Source: CALDTK01 sp965215215
Lineage (GTDB): Bacteria; Bacteroidota; Bacteroidia; Chitinophagales; Saprospiraceae
NCBI GenBank assembly: GCA_965215215.1
Contig: OZ244043.1
Coordinates: 682,001-746,000 of the forward strand
Reading direction: 5' to 3'
DNA length: 64,000 nt
Part shown: positions 27,758 to 35,981 of the stretch, in pieces
How the letters are laid out: every line of letters starts with the position of its first letter
How positions within the stretch are numbered: the first letter of the stretch is position 1
Program-made: the position numbers and the translations under genes
Notes under the pieces: generated by a model
What the model was told of the DNA's origin: nothing
Database searches by the model: none
The model's input: the letters and a program-made list of their open reading frames with translations, nothing else

Positions 27758-28416
27758 AAGGAGGGATTGCTGCGTTGGAGGTGGGTAGACAGCAGCTCGC
27801 GGCCCCTGTCGGTGGCTACCCCGTTGATGTGGTAGCACATGAACTCATCGAGCACGCGCCCCCAGTCGTTGTCGACCACCCGGTAGCGCTGCTCGTGGAT
27901 GAAAGCTTCCGGCCCTTTAACGAACAGGTGGGCGATCAGCTCGCGGTCGATCGAGGTTCGGTAGAGCCCTTCGGCCTGTCCCCGCCGCAAATTGGCGCGG
28001 ACCGTCTCGATCATACCCTCGTTGTGGTGCCGGTCCACCCGCTCCCAGGTGGTCCGGTAGTACTTCTGGAGGTCGTAAAGCGCCGCCGGCGAGAGGGAGC
28101 GTAACTGCTCCGCGAAGTGGCGGGCGATGGAGAGCATCTCGTCGATGGCGTCGACGGAGACCTCCCGCGCCTGCCTCACGGCGGAGTCATCGCACTGGAT
28201 GTCCTCGTCGATGACCAGGTCGATGAGCTCCTGCTTGTTGGAGACGACCTGGTAGAGCGTCTTTTTAGACCGGCCCAGCTCCCGGGCGATATCGTCCATG
28301 GTCACGGACTTGTACCCGTGCTTACGGAACCGCCGATCGGCGGCTGCGATGACTTCGGCGCGGAGCGCCTCCGCGGCGGTACCGGTGCGTAAAGGTGTCG
28401 GGGTCTGGTCTGACAT
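27754..28416 (-). CDS. TetR/AcrR family transcriptional regulator
   Basis: Starting at the ATG at 28416 the protein is 220 residues. The N-terminal helix-turn-helix reads IAAADRRFRKHGYKSVTMDD then ELGRSKKTLYQVV, a typical TetR DNA-binding domain with the KKTLYxYF-like core. The C-terminal part is a helical ligand-binding domain without close recognition. It is the first gene of the efflux operon and overlaps tolC by ATGA. An inverted repeat just upstream (28446-28490) is the likely autoregulatory operator, so it probably represses the pump until a ligand binds (inference from context). Confidence 0.9.
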   Translation of the reverse strand: MSDQTPTPLRTGTAAEALRAEVIAAADRRFRKHGYKSVTMDDIARELGRSKKTLYQVVSNKQELIDLVIDEDIQCDDSAVRQAREVSVDAIDEMLSIARHFAEQLRSLSPAALYDLQKYYRTTWERVDRHHNEGMIETVRANLRRGQAEGLYRTSIDRELIAHLFVKGPEAFIHEQRYRVVDNDWGRVLDEFMCYHINGVATDRGRELLSTHLQRSNPSL

Positions 28417-28445
28417 GCGGTGCAAACGTAAGCCCCAAAAACCCA

Positions 28446-28490
28446 GGAAACTTTGTTAGGTTAAAAAGTTTCCAAAGTTTCTTTCCTAAC
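28446..28490. promoter_or_regulatory. candidate TetR operator between tetR and crtA-like genes
   Basis: GGAAACTT (28446-28453) and AAGTTTCC (28466-28473) form an 8-bp inverted repeat with a 12-bp spacer. A second pair, GTTAGG (28455-28460) and CCTAAC (28485-28490), overlaps it. The site lies in the 118-bp gap between divergent starts, so it could control both. Confidence 0.5.
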
Positions 28491-28534
28491 AATCGTTTGA
28501 ACCCCGGGGGCACTTCACCGCTTCCTTTGCCGAC

Positions 28535-29197
28535 GTGCCCCAAACCATCCTCTTTACCCTCTTCGACTTCTCGACGCCGTCCGGCAAGTGGTTCGGACTG
28601 TCGCGCATGGGCTTAGGCACCGACGCCTACGGGCAGCCGGCCGGATTGGAGTGGCTCAAACAACTCGGGTCCGGCGGCGCTCGGGGCTTCGGGCTCTGGC
28701 CCAACTGGGGCGGCTACGCCCTGCTCGCGGCCTTCCCCTCCGAAGGTTTGGCGAAAGCCGCCCCCGAAAGCGAATTGTGGCGGCGGTACACCGAGCGATC
28801 TACCGGACACAAAACGCTCTTCCTCCAACCACAGAGGAGCCACGGCTTATGGGACGGCGTGGCGCCGTTCCGCACCGAAGGCACCGGCGAGTACGTACGC
28901 GACGCCCCCGTGGCCGTACTCACCCGGGCACGTATCCGCACGCGCGCGCTCCCGGCGTTCTGGCGGCGCGTGTCCCGCGTTAGCGACAGCGCCCTCGAGT
29001 ACCCCGAGCGCACCTTCTCGGTGGGCGTGGGCGAGCTGCCCGTGGTGCAGCAGGCTACCCTCTCCACCTGGACGAGCGGCGAGGCCATGGAAGCGTACGC
29101 CTACCGCAGCGAGTACCACAGCGAGGTGGTAAAGCTTACCCGCGCGCGGGGCTGGTACAAAGAGGAGCTCTTTTGCCGCTTTCGCGTACTGGACTAA
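28535..29197 (+). CDS. CrtA-like (spheroidene monooxygenase family) protein
   Basis: A 220-residue protein that resembles the spheroidene monooxygenase family used for carotenoid keto-group insertion. Conserved-looking segments are FGLWPNWGGYALLAAF near residue 52, HGLWDGVAPF near residue 102, PVAVLTRARIRTRALPAFWR near residue 126, VGVGELPVVQQATLSTW near residue 167 and RARGWYKEELFCRF at the end. It has no signal peptide. It is divergent from tetR and no other carotenoid gene lies in the window. Its start is GTG at 28535. It may add a keto group to a carotenoid, or act on another substrate; family assignment is from remembered motifs, not a search. Confidence 0.7.
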   Translation: MPQTILFTLFDFSTPSGKWFGLSRMGLGTDAYGQPAGLEWLKQLGSGGARGFGLWPNWGGYALLAAFPSEGLAKAAPESELWRRYTERSTGHKTLFLQPQRSHGLWDGVAPFRTEGTGEYVRDAPVAVLTRARIRTRALPAFWRRVSRVSDSALEYPERTFSVGVGELPVVQQATLSTWTSGEAMEAYAYRSEYHSEVVKLTRARGWYKEELFCRFRVLD

Positions 29198-29206
29198 ACG
29201 CGGTCC

Positions 29207-29233
29207 GCCCGGAGCCCGACGGTTTCTCCGGGC
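29207..29233. terminator. bidirectional hairpin between convergent genes
   Basis: GCCCGGAG (29207-29214) and CTCCGGGC (29226-29233) form a perfect 8-bp stem in the 37-bp gap between the crtA-like and ytxJ-like stop codons. There is no clear T-run. Confidence 0.5.
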
Positions 29234-29234
29234 T

Positions 29235-29591
29235 TCAGTCCCGGGGCAACGCCGAGGCCCCCCCGGCCAACCCCCGCACCTCCGTCACCAACGTATCCCG
29301 CTTGATCTCGTCGCGCCAGTACGAGCTCGCCACCTCTCCGTCCTTGACCACAACCGCCTGCGGGGTCTGGTGCTCGTGGTCCAATTTTTCCGCGAGTTCC
29401 GCAGACAGCTCGCGGGCGTACTGCACCACCAGCGCGTAAATCTCGATGTCGTGTTTGCTGTCGGCGATCTGCTCCTGCGCGCGGGCGCTGAAGGGGCAAG
29501 TGGCACTGTGCTTGAAAAACACGATCGGTCGCTCGCGGCTGGCCTGAAGCGCCGCGTCGATCTCGGCGGAGGAGTGGAGGGTGTGCATCAT
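29235..29591 (-). CDS. ytxJ: YtxJ-like bacilliredoxin (monothiol thioredoxin-fold)
   Basis: A 118-residue thioredoxin-fold protein. The single-cysteine active site reads FFKHSATCPFSARAQEQI (about residues 25-42), a monothiol site with Pro after Cys, followed by a second half with DHEHQTPQAVVVKDGEVA containing the cis-proline (TPQ). This is the YtxJ pattern (DUF2847) linked to bacillithiol redox systems, which Bacteroidota also have. It probably removes bacillithiol from protein thiols in the cytoplasm. It stands alone between a convergent gene and a divergent hydrolase. Confidence 0.82.
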   Translation of the reverse strand: MMHTLHSSAEIDAALQASRERPIVFFKHSATCPFSARAQEQIADSKHDIEIYALVVQYARELSAELAEKLDHEHQTPQAVVVKDGEVASSYWRDEIKRDTLVTEVRGLAGGASALPRD

Positions 29592-29662
29592 GCCTAGAGG
29601 TAGGTCACGAGCCCGGCAGAGGTTGTTCGAGATCCTCCCGCCTGGCCCACTTTTGCCCCCGA

Positions 29663-30442
29663 ATGCTGCTCCACTCCAAATCGCTCGGCGCCGGTCCGCC
29701 GCTCCTCATCCTCCACGGACTCTTCGGGACGCTCGACAACTGGCAGACCCTCGCGAAGCGTTTTGGCGAAAGCCGGCGGGTGCACCTGCTCGACCTGCGC
29801 AACCACGGGCGCTCCCCCCACGCCGAAACGATGAGTTACGCCGACATGGCGGGCGACGTAGCGCAGTGGATGGACGCCAATGGGCTCGAGCAGGCGGCCG
29901 TGATCGGTCATTCCATGGGCGGGAAGGTGGCCATGCAGCTGGCCCTCGCCCACCCTACACGCGTACGGAGCCTCACCGTCGTCGACATGGCGCCGAAGGC
30001 CTACGATCCTGGTCACAAGGAGCTTTTCGAGGCCATGCTCGGCCTACCGCTTACCACCGGTGCGTCGCGCGGCGAACTGGACGCCATCCTCTCGGAGCGA
30101 ATCCCGGACGCGGGCGTACGACTCTTCCTGATGAAAAATTTGGCCCGCGAACCCAGCGGCTACCGGTGGAAGCTCAACCTACCCGTGATCTACCGGGAGT
30201 ACCGGGAGGTGCTACGGGCGATCGGGGGTACGCCCTGGTCCGGCCCCGCGCTCTTCGTGCGGGGCGGCAGATCGGACTACGTACTCGACGCCGACCTCGC
30301 CGAGGTGCGCGGTCTCTTCCCCGCGGCGGAGCTGAGCACCGTTGCGGGCGCGGGGCACTGGGTACACGCCGAGCGCCCCGCCGAACTGTTCGAGCGGATT
30401 ACGGATTTTCTCGCTTCCGCTAAAACGGTTAAAGGACGTTGA
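29663..30442 (+). CDS. alpha/beta hydrolase (YbfF-like esterase)
   Basis: A 259-residue alpha/beta hydrolase. HGLFGTLDNWQTLAKRFGES near residue 14 provides the oxyanion loop, GHSMGGKVAMQLAL near residue 90 the nucleophile Ser, VRGGRSDYVLDADL the Asp and VAGAGHWVHAERP the His. The HGLFG-x-x-DNW opening is typical of YbfF-like carboxylesterases. No signal peptide, so cytoplasmic. It contains two dispersed-motif copies (29759-29773 and 30413-30427), the second at its extreme 3' end. The 3' end overlaps the LytTR gene by 14 bp, tail to tail. Confidence 0.88.
   Translation: MLLHSKSLGAGPPLLILHGLFGTLDNWQTLAKRFGESRRVHLLDLRNHGRSPHAETMSYADMAGDVAQWMDANGLEQAAVIGHSMGGKVAMQLALAHPTRVRSLTVVDMAPKAYDPGHKELFEAMLGLPLTTGASRGELDAILSERIPDAGVRLFLMKNLAREPSGYRWKLNLPVIYREYREVLRAIGGTPWSGPALFVRGGRSDYVLDADLAEVRGLFPAAELSTVAGAGHWVHAERPAELFERITDFLASAKTVKGR
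29759..29773 (-). repeat. dispersed 14-bp motif, copy 6
   Basis: Reverse-strand copy GCTTTCGCCAAAACG near the 5' end of the hydrolase gene. Confidence 0.8.
30413..30427 (+). repeat. dispersed 14-bp motif, copy 7
   Basis: GCTTCCGCTAAAACG in the last codons of the hydrolase gene, just before its overlap with the LytTR gene. Confidence 0.75.
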
Positions 30443-30740
30443 TCATGCTCATCAGCTTCGGGCGGTTGGCGCGGCTGATCGGGATGACCTTCTCTTCGAT
30501 CTTGAGCGAAGCATCGGTGATGTTCGAGATCTTGGACAGGTTGATGATGTACGAGCGGTGCACCTTCACGAAGTCGGCGTTGGCCAGCTTCTCGCCGATG
30601 CGCTTGAGCGTGGAGTGGATGGTGTGGCTGCCCGAATTGGTTTTGATCCGGACGTAATCACCGATGTTCTCGATGTACAGGATCTCCGCGTAGGGAACCT
30701 TAACGTATCCCGCGCCCTTGCGGATGAATACTTCGTTCAT
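30429..30740 (-). CDS. stand-alone LytTR DNA-binding protein
   Basis: From the ATG at 30740 the protein has 103 residues and is essentially only a LytTR domain: EILYIENIGDYVRIKTNSG, then STLKRIGEKLANADFVKVHR, SYIINLSKI and IPISRANRPKLMSMI, all typical. It lacks the response-regulator receiver domain normally fused to LytTR, so it is either a constitutive DNA binder or a partner for another protein. An upstream in-frame start (30791) would add 17 residues that do not look like a domain. The region upstream (30792-30937) is AT-rich and should hold promoters for this gene and the SDR gene. Confidence 0.85.
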   Translation of the reverse strand: MNEVFIRKGAGYVKVPYAEILYIENIGDYVRIKTNSGSHTIHSTLKRIGEKLANADFVKVHRSYIINLSKISNITDASLKIEEKVIPISRANRPKLMSMINVL

Positions 30741-30897
30741 AGTGTGCCGATTTAGTGTTTGTCGGTTATTACTAGGCAAAGGGTGAGCCAAAACCGATAT
30801 TAGTGTCGATCCATGCGGTATGATTACTATTCTTAATTGATCTTTGTGTTTTATTTTATTTAAATATGAGCGATCTAGAACTGAGTGGAGGACCCGT

Positions 30898-30912
30898 CGT
30901 TTTAGCGTAAGC
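30898..30912 (-). repeat. dispersed 14-bp motif, copy 8 (intergenic)
   Basis: Reverse-strand copy GCTTACGCTAAAACG 26 bp upstream of the SDR start; a fully intergenic copy. Confidence 0.75.
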
Positions 30913-30937
30913 GAACAATCGCCACCTAAGACGCAGC

Positions 30938-31759
30938 ATGTACCAGAAACCGAACGCCCGCCTCTCGGGCCAGACCGCCATCGTAACCGGCTCGAGTCGG
31001 GGCATCGGCAAGGCCGTCGCGCTGGCCCTCGCGCAGGATGGGGCCAACGTGACGATCAACTACCGCAGTAACGTCGACGAGGCGAGGGACACGGCGGCCG
31101 TGATCGAGGAGAAGTGCCCGCGGGCGAAAACCCTCATCGTGCAGGCGGACACCTCCCACGAGGGTGACGTGGAGCGCCTCTTCGCGGAGACGATCGAGCG
31201 CTTCGGGACGGTCGACATAGCCGTCGCGAACGCGGGGATCCAGCGGGACGCCGCCACGCACGAGATGACGCTCGAGCAGTGGAATCAGGTTATCGAGGTA
31301 AACCTCACCGGGCAGTTTCTCATCTGCCGAGCCGCGATCCGGGAGTTCTTGCGTCGCGGAATGCGGGAGGAGGTGAGCGTGGCGCTCGGTAAGTTGCTGT
31401 GCATGAGCTCGGTACACGACATTATCCCCTGGGCCGGGCATTCCAATTACGCCGCGAGCAAAGGGGGGATGAAGATGTTTATGGAGACCCTCGCGCAGGA
31501 GTACGGGCCGCGTAAGATCCGGGTCAACGCGATCAGCCCGGGCGCGATCGCCACCGACATCAACAAGGACGTTTGGGACGATCCGGCCCGGAAGAAAAAC
31601 CTGATGCGCCTGATCCCCTACAGACGCATTGGGGTCCCGAGCGACGTCGGATCGGTGGCCGCCTGGCTGGCCAGCGACGAGAGCGATTACATCACCGGCA
31701 CGACGATTTACGTGGACGGCGCGATGACGAACTACCCGGAGTTCGGCAACAACGGCTAA
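30938..31759 (+). CDS. short-chain dehydrogenase/reductase (glucose 1-dehydrogenase-like)
   Basis: A 273-residue classical SDR. TGSSRGIGKAVALALA near residue 16 is the nucleotide-binding loop, VANAGIQRD the NAG motif, and SNYAASKGGMKMF holds the Y-x-x-x-K catalytic pair. The C-terminal ITGTTIYVDGAMTNYPEF is like glucose 1-dehydrogenase and related sugar SDRs. An insert RRGMREEVSVALGK before the catalytic Ser is unusual but small. Cytoplasmic. The DUF5916 gene follows by 94 bp. The substrate is probably a sugar or polyol; not certain. Confidence 0.88.
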   Translation: MYQKPNARLSGQTAIVTGSSRGIGKAVALALAQDGANVTINYRSNVDEARDTAAVIEEKCPRAKTLIVQADTSHEGDVERLFAETIERFGTVDIAVANAGIQRDAATHEMTLEQWNQVIEVNLTGQFLICRAAIREFLRRGMREEVSVALGKLLCMSSVHDIIPWAGHSNYAASKGGMKMFMETLAQEYGPRKIRVNAISPGAIATDINKDVWDDPARKKNLMRLIPYRRIGVPSDVGSVAAWLASDESDYITGTTIYVDGAMTNYPEFGNNG

Positions 31760-31853
31760 CCGCCGGGCGAACCGGTTGGGCCTACGAAACGTACAACGGG
31801 GTACACCCAGCCTCGTAGATACACGCCACACGTGCCTCGCCGGCGCCGCGCCA

Positions 31854-34415
31854 ATGCTCTTTCCGTTTTTAGTCGCCGCTTGCGCTAGCGCAAGCCCACT
31901 CCCTTCGGCCGCGCCCGGACCGCCGGCTGCCCCCAAGCAGCTGGTGATCGCCCGGGCCGACGAGGGACCCAAGATCGACGGCGTACTCGACGAAGCGATT
32001 TGGCGGTCGGAGGGTTTCGCGCGGGAGTTCGTGCAGTACTCGCCCAACCCGGGTCGACCCGCTAGGCAGAAGACCTCGGTCTGGATCGCCTACGACGACG
32101 AGGCACTTTACGTGGCGGCCCGGATGTACGATAGCGCTCCCGACAGCATCCTCCGCCAGCTGAGCGAACGTGATAACTTGGGCAACACCGACTGGTTTGC
32201 GGTGAGCATCAATCCCTACCGAGACGGTATCAACGCGAGCAACTTCCTGGTCACGCCCGGCGGGGTCCAGTACGACGCGAAGTTCAACGCGGGCTCGAAC
32301 GTAGGCGGCAACCAGGTCATGACCGACGGCGACCGGTCCTGGGACGCGGTGTGGGCTTCGGCCGCGACCACCGACGAGCGGGGTTGGACGCTCGAGCTGC
32401 GTATCCCTTACATGGCGCTGCGCTTCCCGGACGACCCGGTGCAGACCTGGGACATCAACTTCGCCCGGCAAACCCGCCGCTACCGCGAGGAGTCTTTCTG
32501 GAACCCCGTGGATCCGCAACTCCCCGGGGTAGCCACGCAGATGGGCGTGCTGGAGGGGATCACGGACGTGAAGCCCCCGGTGCGCCTCTCGGCCACGCCC
32601 TTTGTCGTGGTCGGCGGCCAGCACACCTCCGACCCGGAGGAATCCCCCCGCAACGCTTTCGCTAAAACGCTCGGCGGTGGACTCGACGTGAAGTACGGCA
32701 TCAACGATGCCTTCACCCTCGACATGACTTTGGTGCCCGACTTTTCGGACGCACGATCGGACGATCAGGTGCTCAACCTCGGCGCCCGGGAGGTGCGTTT
32801 CTCGGAGAACCGCGCCTTCTTTACGGAGGGGGTCGAGCTGTTTACGAAGGGAAATTTCTTTTACAGCCGTCGGATCGGTGGCCCGCCGCTGCTGTACGGC
32901 ACGGCCGGCGACAGTCTGGCCGGGGGGGAGGAAGTGATCGCGAGTCCCGCGCGCGCGCAGCTACTCAACGCGACGAAGGTGACGGGGCGAATGCAGAATG
33001 GCCTCGGGATCGGGGTGTTCAACGCCGTCGAGAATACGAGTTTCGCGACCATCCGAACGGCCGAAGGGTCGACGAGGAAAGTGCGCACGAGTCCGCTCAC
33101 CAACTACTCCGTCGTGAGTTTCGATCAAAACCTACCGAACAATTCTTTCGTCACGCTGCTCAACACCAACGTGCTACGCAGCGGCGGCACCTACGACGCC
33201 AACCTGACGGCCCTGGTGTTCGACCTGCGGACCGCGTCGAACACCTGGGGCGTGAGCGGTCGGACCGCGGTATCGCAGAGGTACGCCGACGGTGAGGTCG
33301 GGCTCGGCCACACGTACCGACTCGATCTACGAAAGCTCTCGGGGCGGTTTCAGTACGGAGCCAGCGTGAACGTGGAGTCGGATACCTACGATCCGAATGA
33401 CCTCGGGTTCGTCGGTTTCAACAACGAGCGCACCTACGAGGTCGACGGCGAGTACAACTGGTTCGAGCCCTTCGGAGCCTTCAACGGGGCTCGCGTCGGC
33501 GGGGGTGTCGGCTTGAGCTACCGCTACGATCCCGACGCGTTCGCCGGATCGTACCTCTACTACAACAGTCGCCTGACCACACGCGACTTCGTTTCTTTCG
33601 GCGTGAGGGGCTTCGCGGAGTTGTCGGAGTCGCTGGACTACAACGACACCCGTACCCCGGGCCGCTTCATCCGCCAGCCCGCCTACACGGAGGTCGGCGG
33701 TTTCGTGTCGACGGATTACCGCAAGCCGTTCGCATTAGATCTGAGCGGTTCCTACGGTGGGACGTACGACGATTCCCCGATCACGACCGTCGAGTTGCGC
33801 CTTTCCCCGCGGGTCCGCGTCAGCGATCGTTTCGATTTTCGATTTTCGGTGTCGCAGGATCTCCGGAAGGGAGGTTTCGGCTACGTGGGTCACTCCGCCG
33901 AGGCGATCGATACGTACGAACTACTGACGACCGGGACGCCGTACCGGGAGCTCGACCGGGAGGTGGTCGGGTACGACGCGCTCGGTCCCGCCGCGATCGT
34001 CGTCGGGTATCGCGACGTATCCACCACGGAGGTGGAAGGTGGCCTAAACTACTCCCTCTCCGCGCAGATGACGCTCTCCGGGCGCATCCGCCACTACTGG
34101 TCGAAAGTAAACTACCTCGACTTCGCGGAACTGGGTCTCGGGGGGGAGCTACTGCCGACCGCCTTCCAGGGTTCCGACGGCGAGGGACTGCCGGTGTACG
34201 ACGATAACTTCAACGCTTTCAACGTGGACCTTTTCTACCGCTGGCGCTTCGCCCCGGGTTCGGACATCCTGTTGAGCTACAAGACGCAAAGTTTTTTCGC
34301 GGGAGACAAGGGGGGGGATTACTTCGAAAACCTCGCTACCCTCGGCCGGGAACGGGTAGATAACTCGCTAACCCTCAAGGTTATTTATTTCCTCGACGCG
34401 CAGCGCTTCCTGTAG
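31854..34415 (+). CDS. DUF5916 outer-membrane protein with CBM9-like N-terminus
   Basis: From the ATG at 31854 the protein has 853 residues. The N-terminus MLFPFLVAACASASPLPS contains a lipobox-like VAAC and is probably a signal. Residues about 35-215 form a CBM9/DOMON-like domain with KIDGVLDEAIWRSEGF and FAVSINPYRDG. The rest matches DUF5916: many amphipathic strands with aromatic ends, LVPDFSDARSDDQVLNLGAREVRF-like segments split by turns, and an end (LKVIYFLDAQRFL) typical of an outer-membrane beta barrel. Its function is unknown; similar proteins appear near peptide or sugar uptake genes. It contains a motif copy (32655-32669) in the linker between domains and an 18-bp palindrome in the signal region. 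Confidence 0.82.
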   Translation: MLFPFLVAACASASPLPSAAPGPPAAPKQLVIARADEGPKIDGVLDEAIWRSEGFAREFVQYSPNPGRPARQKTSVWIAYDDEALYVAARMYDSAPDSILRQLSERDNLGNTDWFAVSINPYRDGINASNFLVTPGGVQYDAKFNAGSNVGGNQVMTDGDRSWDAVWASAATTDERGWTLELRIPYMALRFPDDPVQTWDINFARQTRRYREESFWNPVDPQLPGVATQMGVLEGITDVKPPVRLSATPFVVVGGQHTSDPEESPRNAFAKTLGGGLDVKYGINDAFTLDMTLVPDFSDARSDDQVLNLGAREVRFSENRAFFTEGVELFTKGNFFYSRRIGGPPLLYGTAGDSLAGGEEVIASPARAQLLNATKVTGRMQNGLGIGVFNAVENTSFATIRTAEGSTRKVRTSPLTNYSVVSFDQNLPNNSFVTLLNTNVLRSGGTYDANLTALVFDLRTASNTWGVSGRTAVSQRYADGEVGLGHTYRLDLRKLSGRFQYGASVNVESDTYDPNDLGFVGFNNERTYEVDGEYNWFEPFGAFNGARVGGGVGLSYRYDPDAFAGSYLYYNSRLTTRDFVSFGVRGFAELSESLDYNDTRTPGRFIRQPAYTEVGGFVSTDYRKPFALDLSGSYGGTYDDSPITTVELRLSPRVRVSDRFDFRFSVSQDLRKGGFGYVGHSAEAIDTYELLTTGTPYRELDREVVGYDALGPAAIVVGYRDVSTTEVEGGLNYSLSAQMTLSGRIRHYWSKVNYLDFAELGLGGELLPTAFQGSDGEGLPVYDDNFNAFNVDLFYRWRFAPGSDILLSYKTQSFFAGDKGGDYFENLATLGRERVDNSLTLKVIYFLDAQRFL
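31878..31895. repeat. 18-bp perfect palindrome made of two motif cores
   Basis: GCTTGCGCTAGCGCAAGC. Each half is the first ten bases of the dispersed motif (GCTTGCGCTA), head to head and sharing TA. It lies in the signal-peptide codons of the DUF5916 gene. Confidence 0.7.
32655..32669 (+). repeat. dispersed 14-bp motif, copy 9
   Basis: GCTTTCGCTAAAACG between the two domains of the DUF5916 gene (reads AFAKT). Confidence 0.8.
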
Positions 34416-34538
34416 GTCCGCAAGGCTACGGTGGGTAGGTCGCGTAGCGACGGTCGATCGCTTGAGCGCACCGGAGAAACCGACGGAGACGCGGTAGTCG
34501 CGAACCTACTCGGAGCGTACGCGGACGAGGCCGAGGCC

Positions 34539-34570
34539 GAACTACGCGCGGCGCGCGCCGCGCGTAGTTC
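34539..34570. repeat. 32-bp perfect palindrome
   Basis: The left half is GAACTACGCGCGGCGC and the right half is its exact reverse complement, with no loop. It lies between the DUF5916 gene and the epimerase gene, both plus strand. It could form a strong hairpin or cruciform; there is no T-run after it. The rest of the 227-bp gap shows no gene. Confidence 0.75.
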
Positions 34571-34642
34571 TCGTTTGAAAGCTCGCGCTCGCTGCCTAGA
34601 TCGGGTAAGCTAGGGTTTCTTCGCCCCCCAAACCGCGAACCT

Positions 34643-35698
34643 TTGGCTAACTCCCCTCCCCCCGTACTCGTAACCGGCGCGACCGGCTACATCGCCACCG
34701 AAGTTGTAGCCCAGCTTCTCCGCGAGGGTGTACGGGTACGTGGAACCGTGCGCAGCCTCAGCAAGGGTGCACGGCTGCGCGAAGGATTAGCGCACCGCGC
34801 ACCGACCGAAGGGTTAGAATTGGTGGAGGCAAACCTACTGGATGCCCGCTCCTGGGTAGCCGCCTGCCGCGGGGTAGAGGAAGTGTACCACATCGCCTCC
34901 CCCTTCTCGATCGCTAAACCCAAAACGGAGGACTATTTCCTGCTTCCCGCCCGTGAGGGGACACTCAACGTGCTTCGGGCCGCTACCCGCGCCGGGGTGC
35001 GCAGGGTGGTCCTCACCTCCTCGGTCGCCGCCGTAACCTACCCGCGCTTCGCCGTGCGCGGCCGTTTGTACGACGAGCGCGATTGGACGGACCCTACCCT
35101 CCTCGCGGGCACCTCGGCTTACGTCAGGTCGAAAACGATCGCCGAGCGCGCCGGCTGGAGCTTCGTGGCGAGACACGAGAGTGCGCCCGAGCTGGTTAGC
35201 GTGTGTCCGGGCCTGGTACTCGGCCCGCTTCACGGACGCAACCGAAGCGCTTCCCACCTCACGGTGAGCAAGCTCCTCGACGGAGAGATTCCGGCGGTTC
35301 CGAGGATTCAGTTCGAGCTCGTCGACGTTAGGGACATCGCGGCGCTCCACCGCTCGGCGATGGCTACGCCGCGGGCGGCGGGCGAGCGCTTCATCGGCGG
35401 TAGCGGCTGCCGGACCTTACGGGAGGTAAGTCGGACCCTGAGGGCGATGTACCCGGTATTGGGCCGAATGGCTCCCCGCGTTCAAGCACCCGACTGGGGC
35501 GCGCGACTCGTGGCCCTCTACGATGCGGACGCGGAGGGGGTTTTGTACGATTTGGGCGAACCGCGCGCCTGCTCACACGCGAAAGCCGCGGAGTTGTTAG
35601 GTTGGCGGCCGCGATCGCCGGAGGAAGCGATCGCCGCGACGGCCGATTCGCTGCTCGGATTAGGTACGGTAGCGCCGGTAACAGGAGTAGGTAAGTAA
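34643..35698 (+). CDS. NAD-dependent epimerase/dehydratase (dihydroflavonol-reductase-like)
   Basis: A 351-residue extended SDR. VTGATGYIATEVVAQLLREG (about residues 9-28) is the Rossmann loop, VLTSSVAAVTYPRF holds the Ser, and TSAYVRSKTIAERAGW has the Y-x-x-x-K pair. VCPGLVLGPLHGRN is typical of dihydroflavonol/cinnamoyl reductase-like proteins. The start is TTG at 34643, since no ATG lies near the N-terminal strand. The 283 bp after it (35699-35981) are AT-rich with repeated ATGTAG/CTACAT words and probably hold the promoter of the adhesin gene. Substrate unknown; possibly an aldehyde or ketone. Confidence 0.85.
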   Translation: MANSPPPVLVTGATGYIATEVVAQLLREGVRVRGTVRSLSKGARLREGLAHRAPTEGLELVEANLLDARSWVAACRGVEEVYHIASPFSIAKPKTEDYFLLPAREGTLNVLRAATRAGVRRVVLTSSVAAVTYPRFAVRGRLYDERDWTDPTLLAGTSAYVRSKTIAERAGWSFVARHESAPELVSVCPGLVLGPLHGRNRSASHLTVSKLLDGEIPAVPRIQFELVDVRDIAALHRSAMATPRAAGERFIGGSGCRTLREVSRTLRAMYPVLGRMAPRVQAPDWGARLVALYDADAEGVLYDLGEPRACSHAKAAELLGWRPRSPEEAIAATADSLLGLGTVAPVTGVGK

Positions 35699-35981
35699 GT
35701 ATGTAGAAAATGTAGGGCAGTAGACCAAACTACCTAATTACGGTAATTCGCATGCCTTATCTACATGAGATGTAGAACTATATACATTAGATACATGGTT
35801 TATATAGCTCATTCAGTCCTGTAAATCAGTATCTTATGTGGCAGATCGTTTGGCGGCATGCCCTCTGGCTCGTATTTGCAACTTAGTATTGTAAACGACG
35901 TAAGGGAGTCTTTGCGGTGGCTCAAACTCTTAACTCGGGAGATGGGTTTTTAGAAAGACTGCGCTGAAACGGAGTTGATTT

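Noticed and set aside
34431..34613. 60-residue frame between DUF5916 and the epimerase
   Set aside because: Low-complexity Arg/Ala/Glu sequence running through the 32-bp palindrome; no sign of selection.
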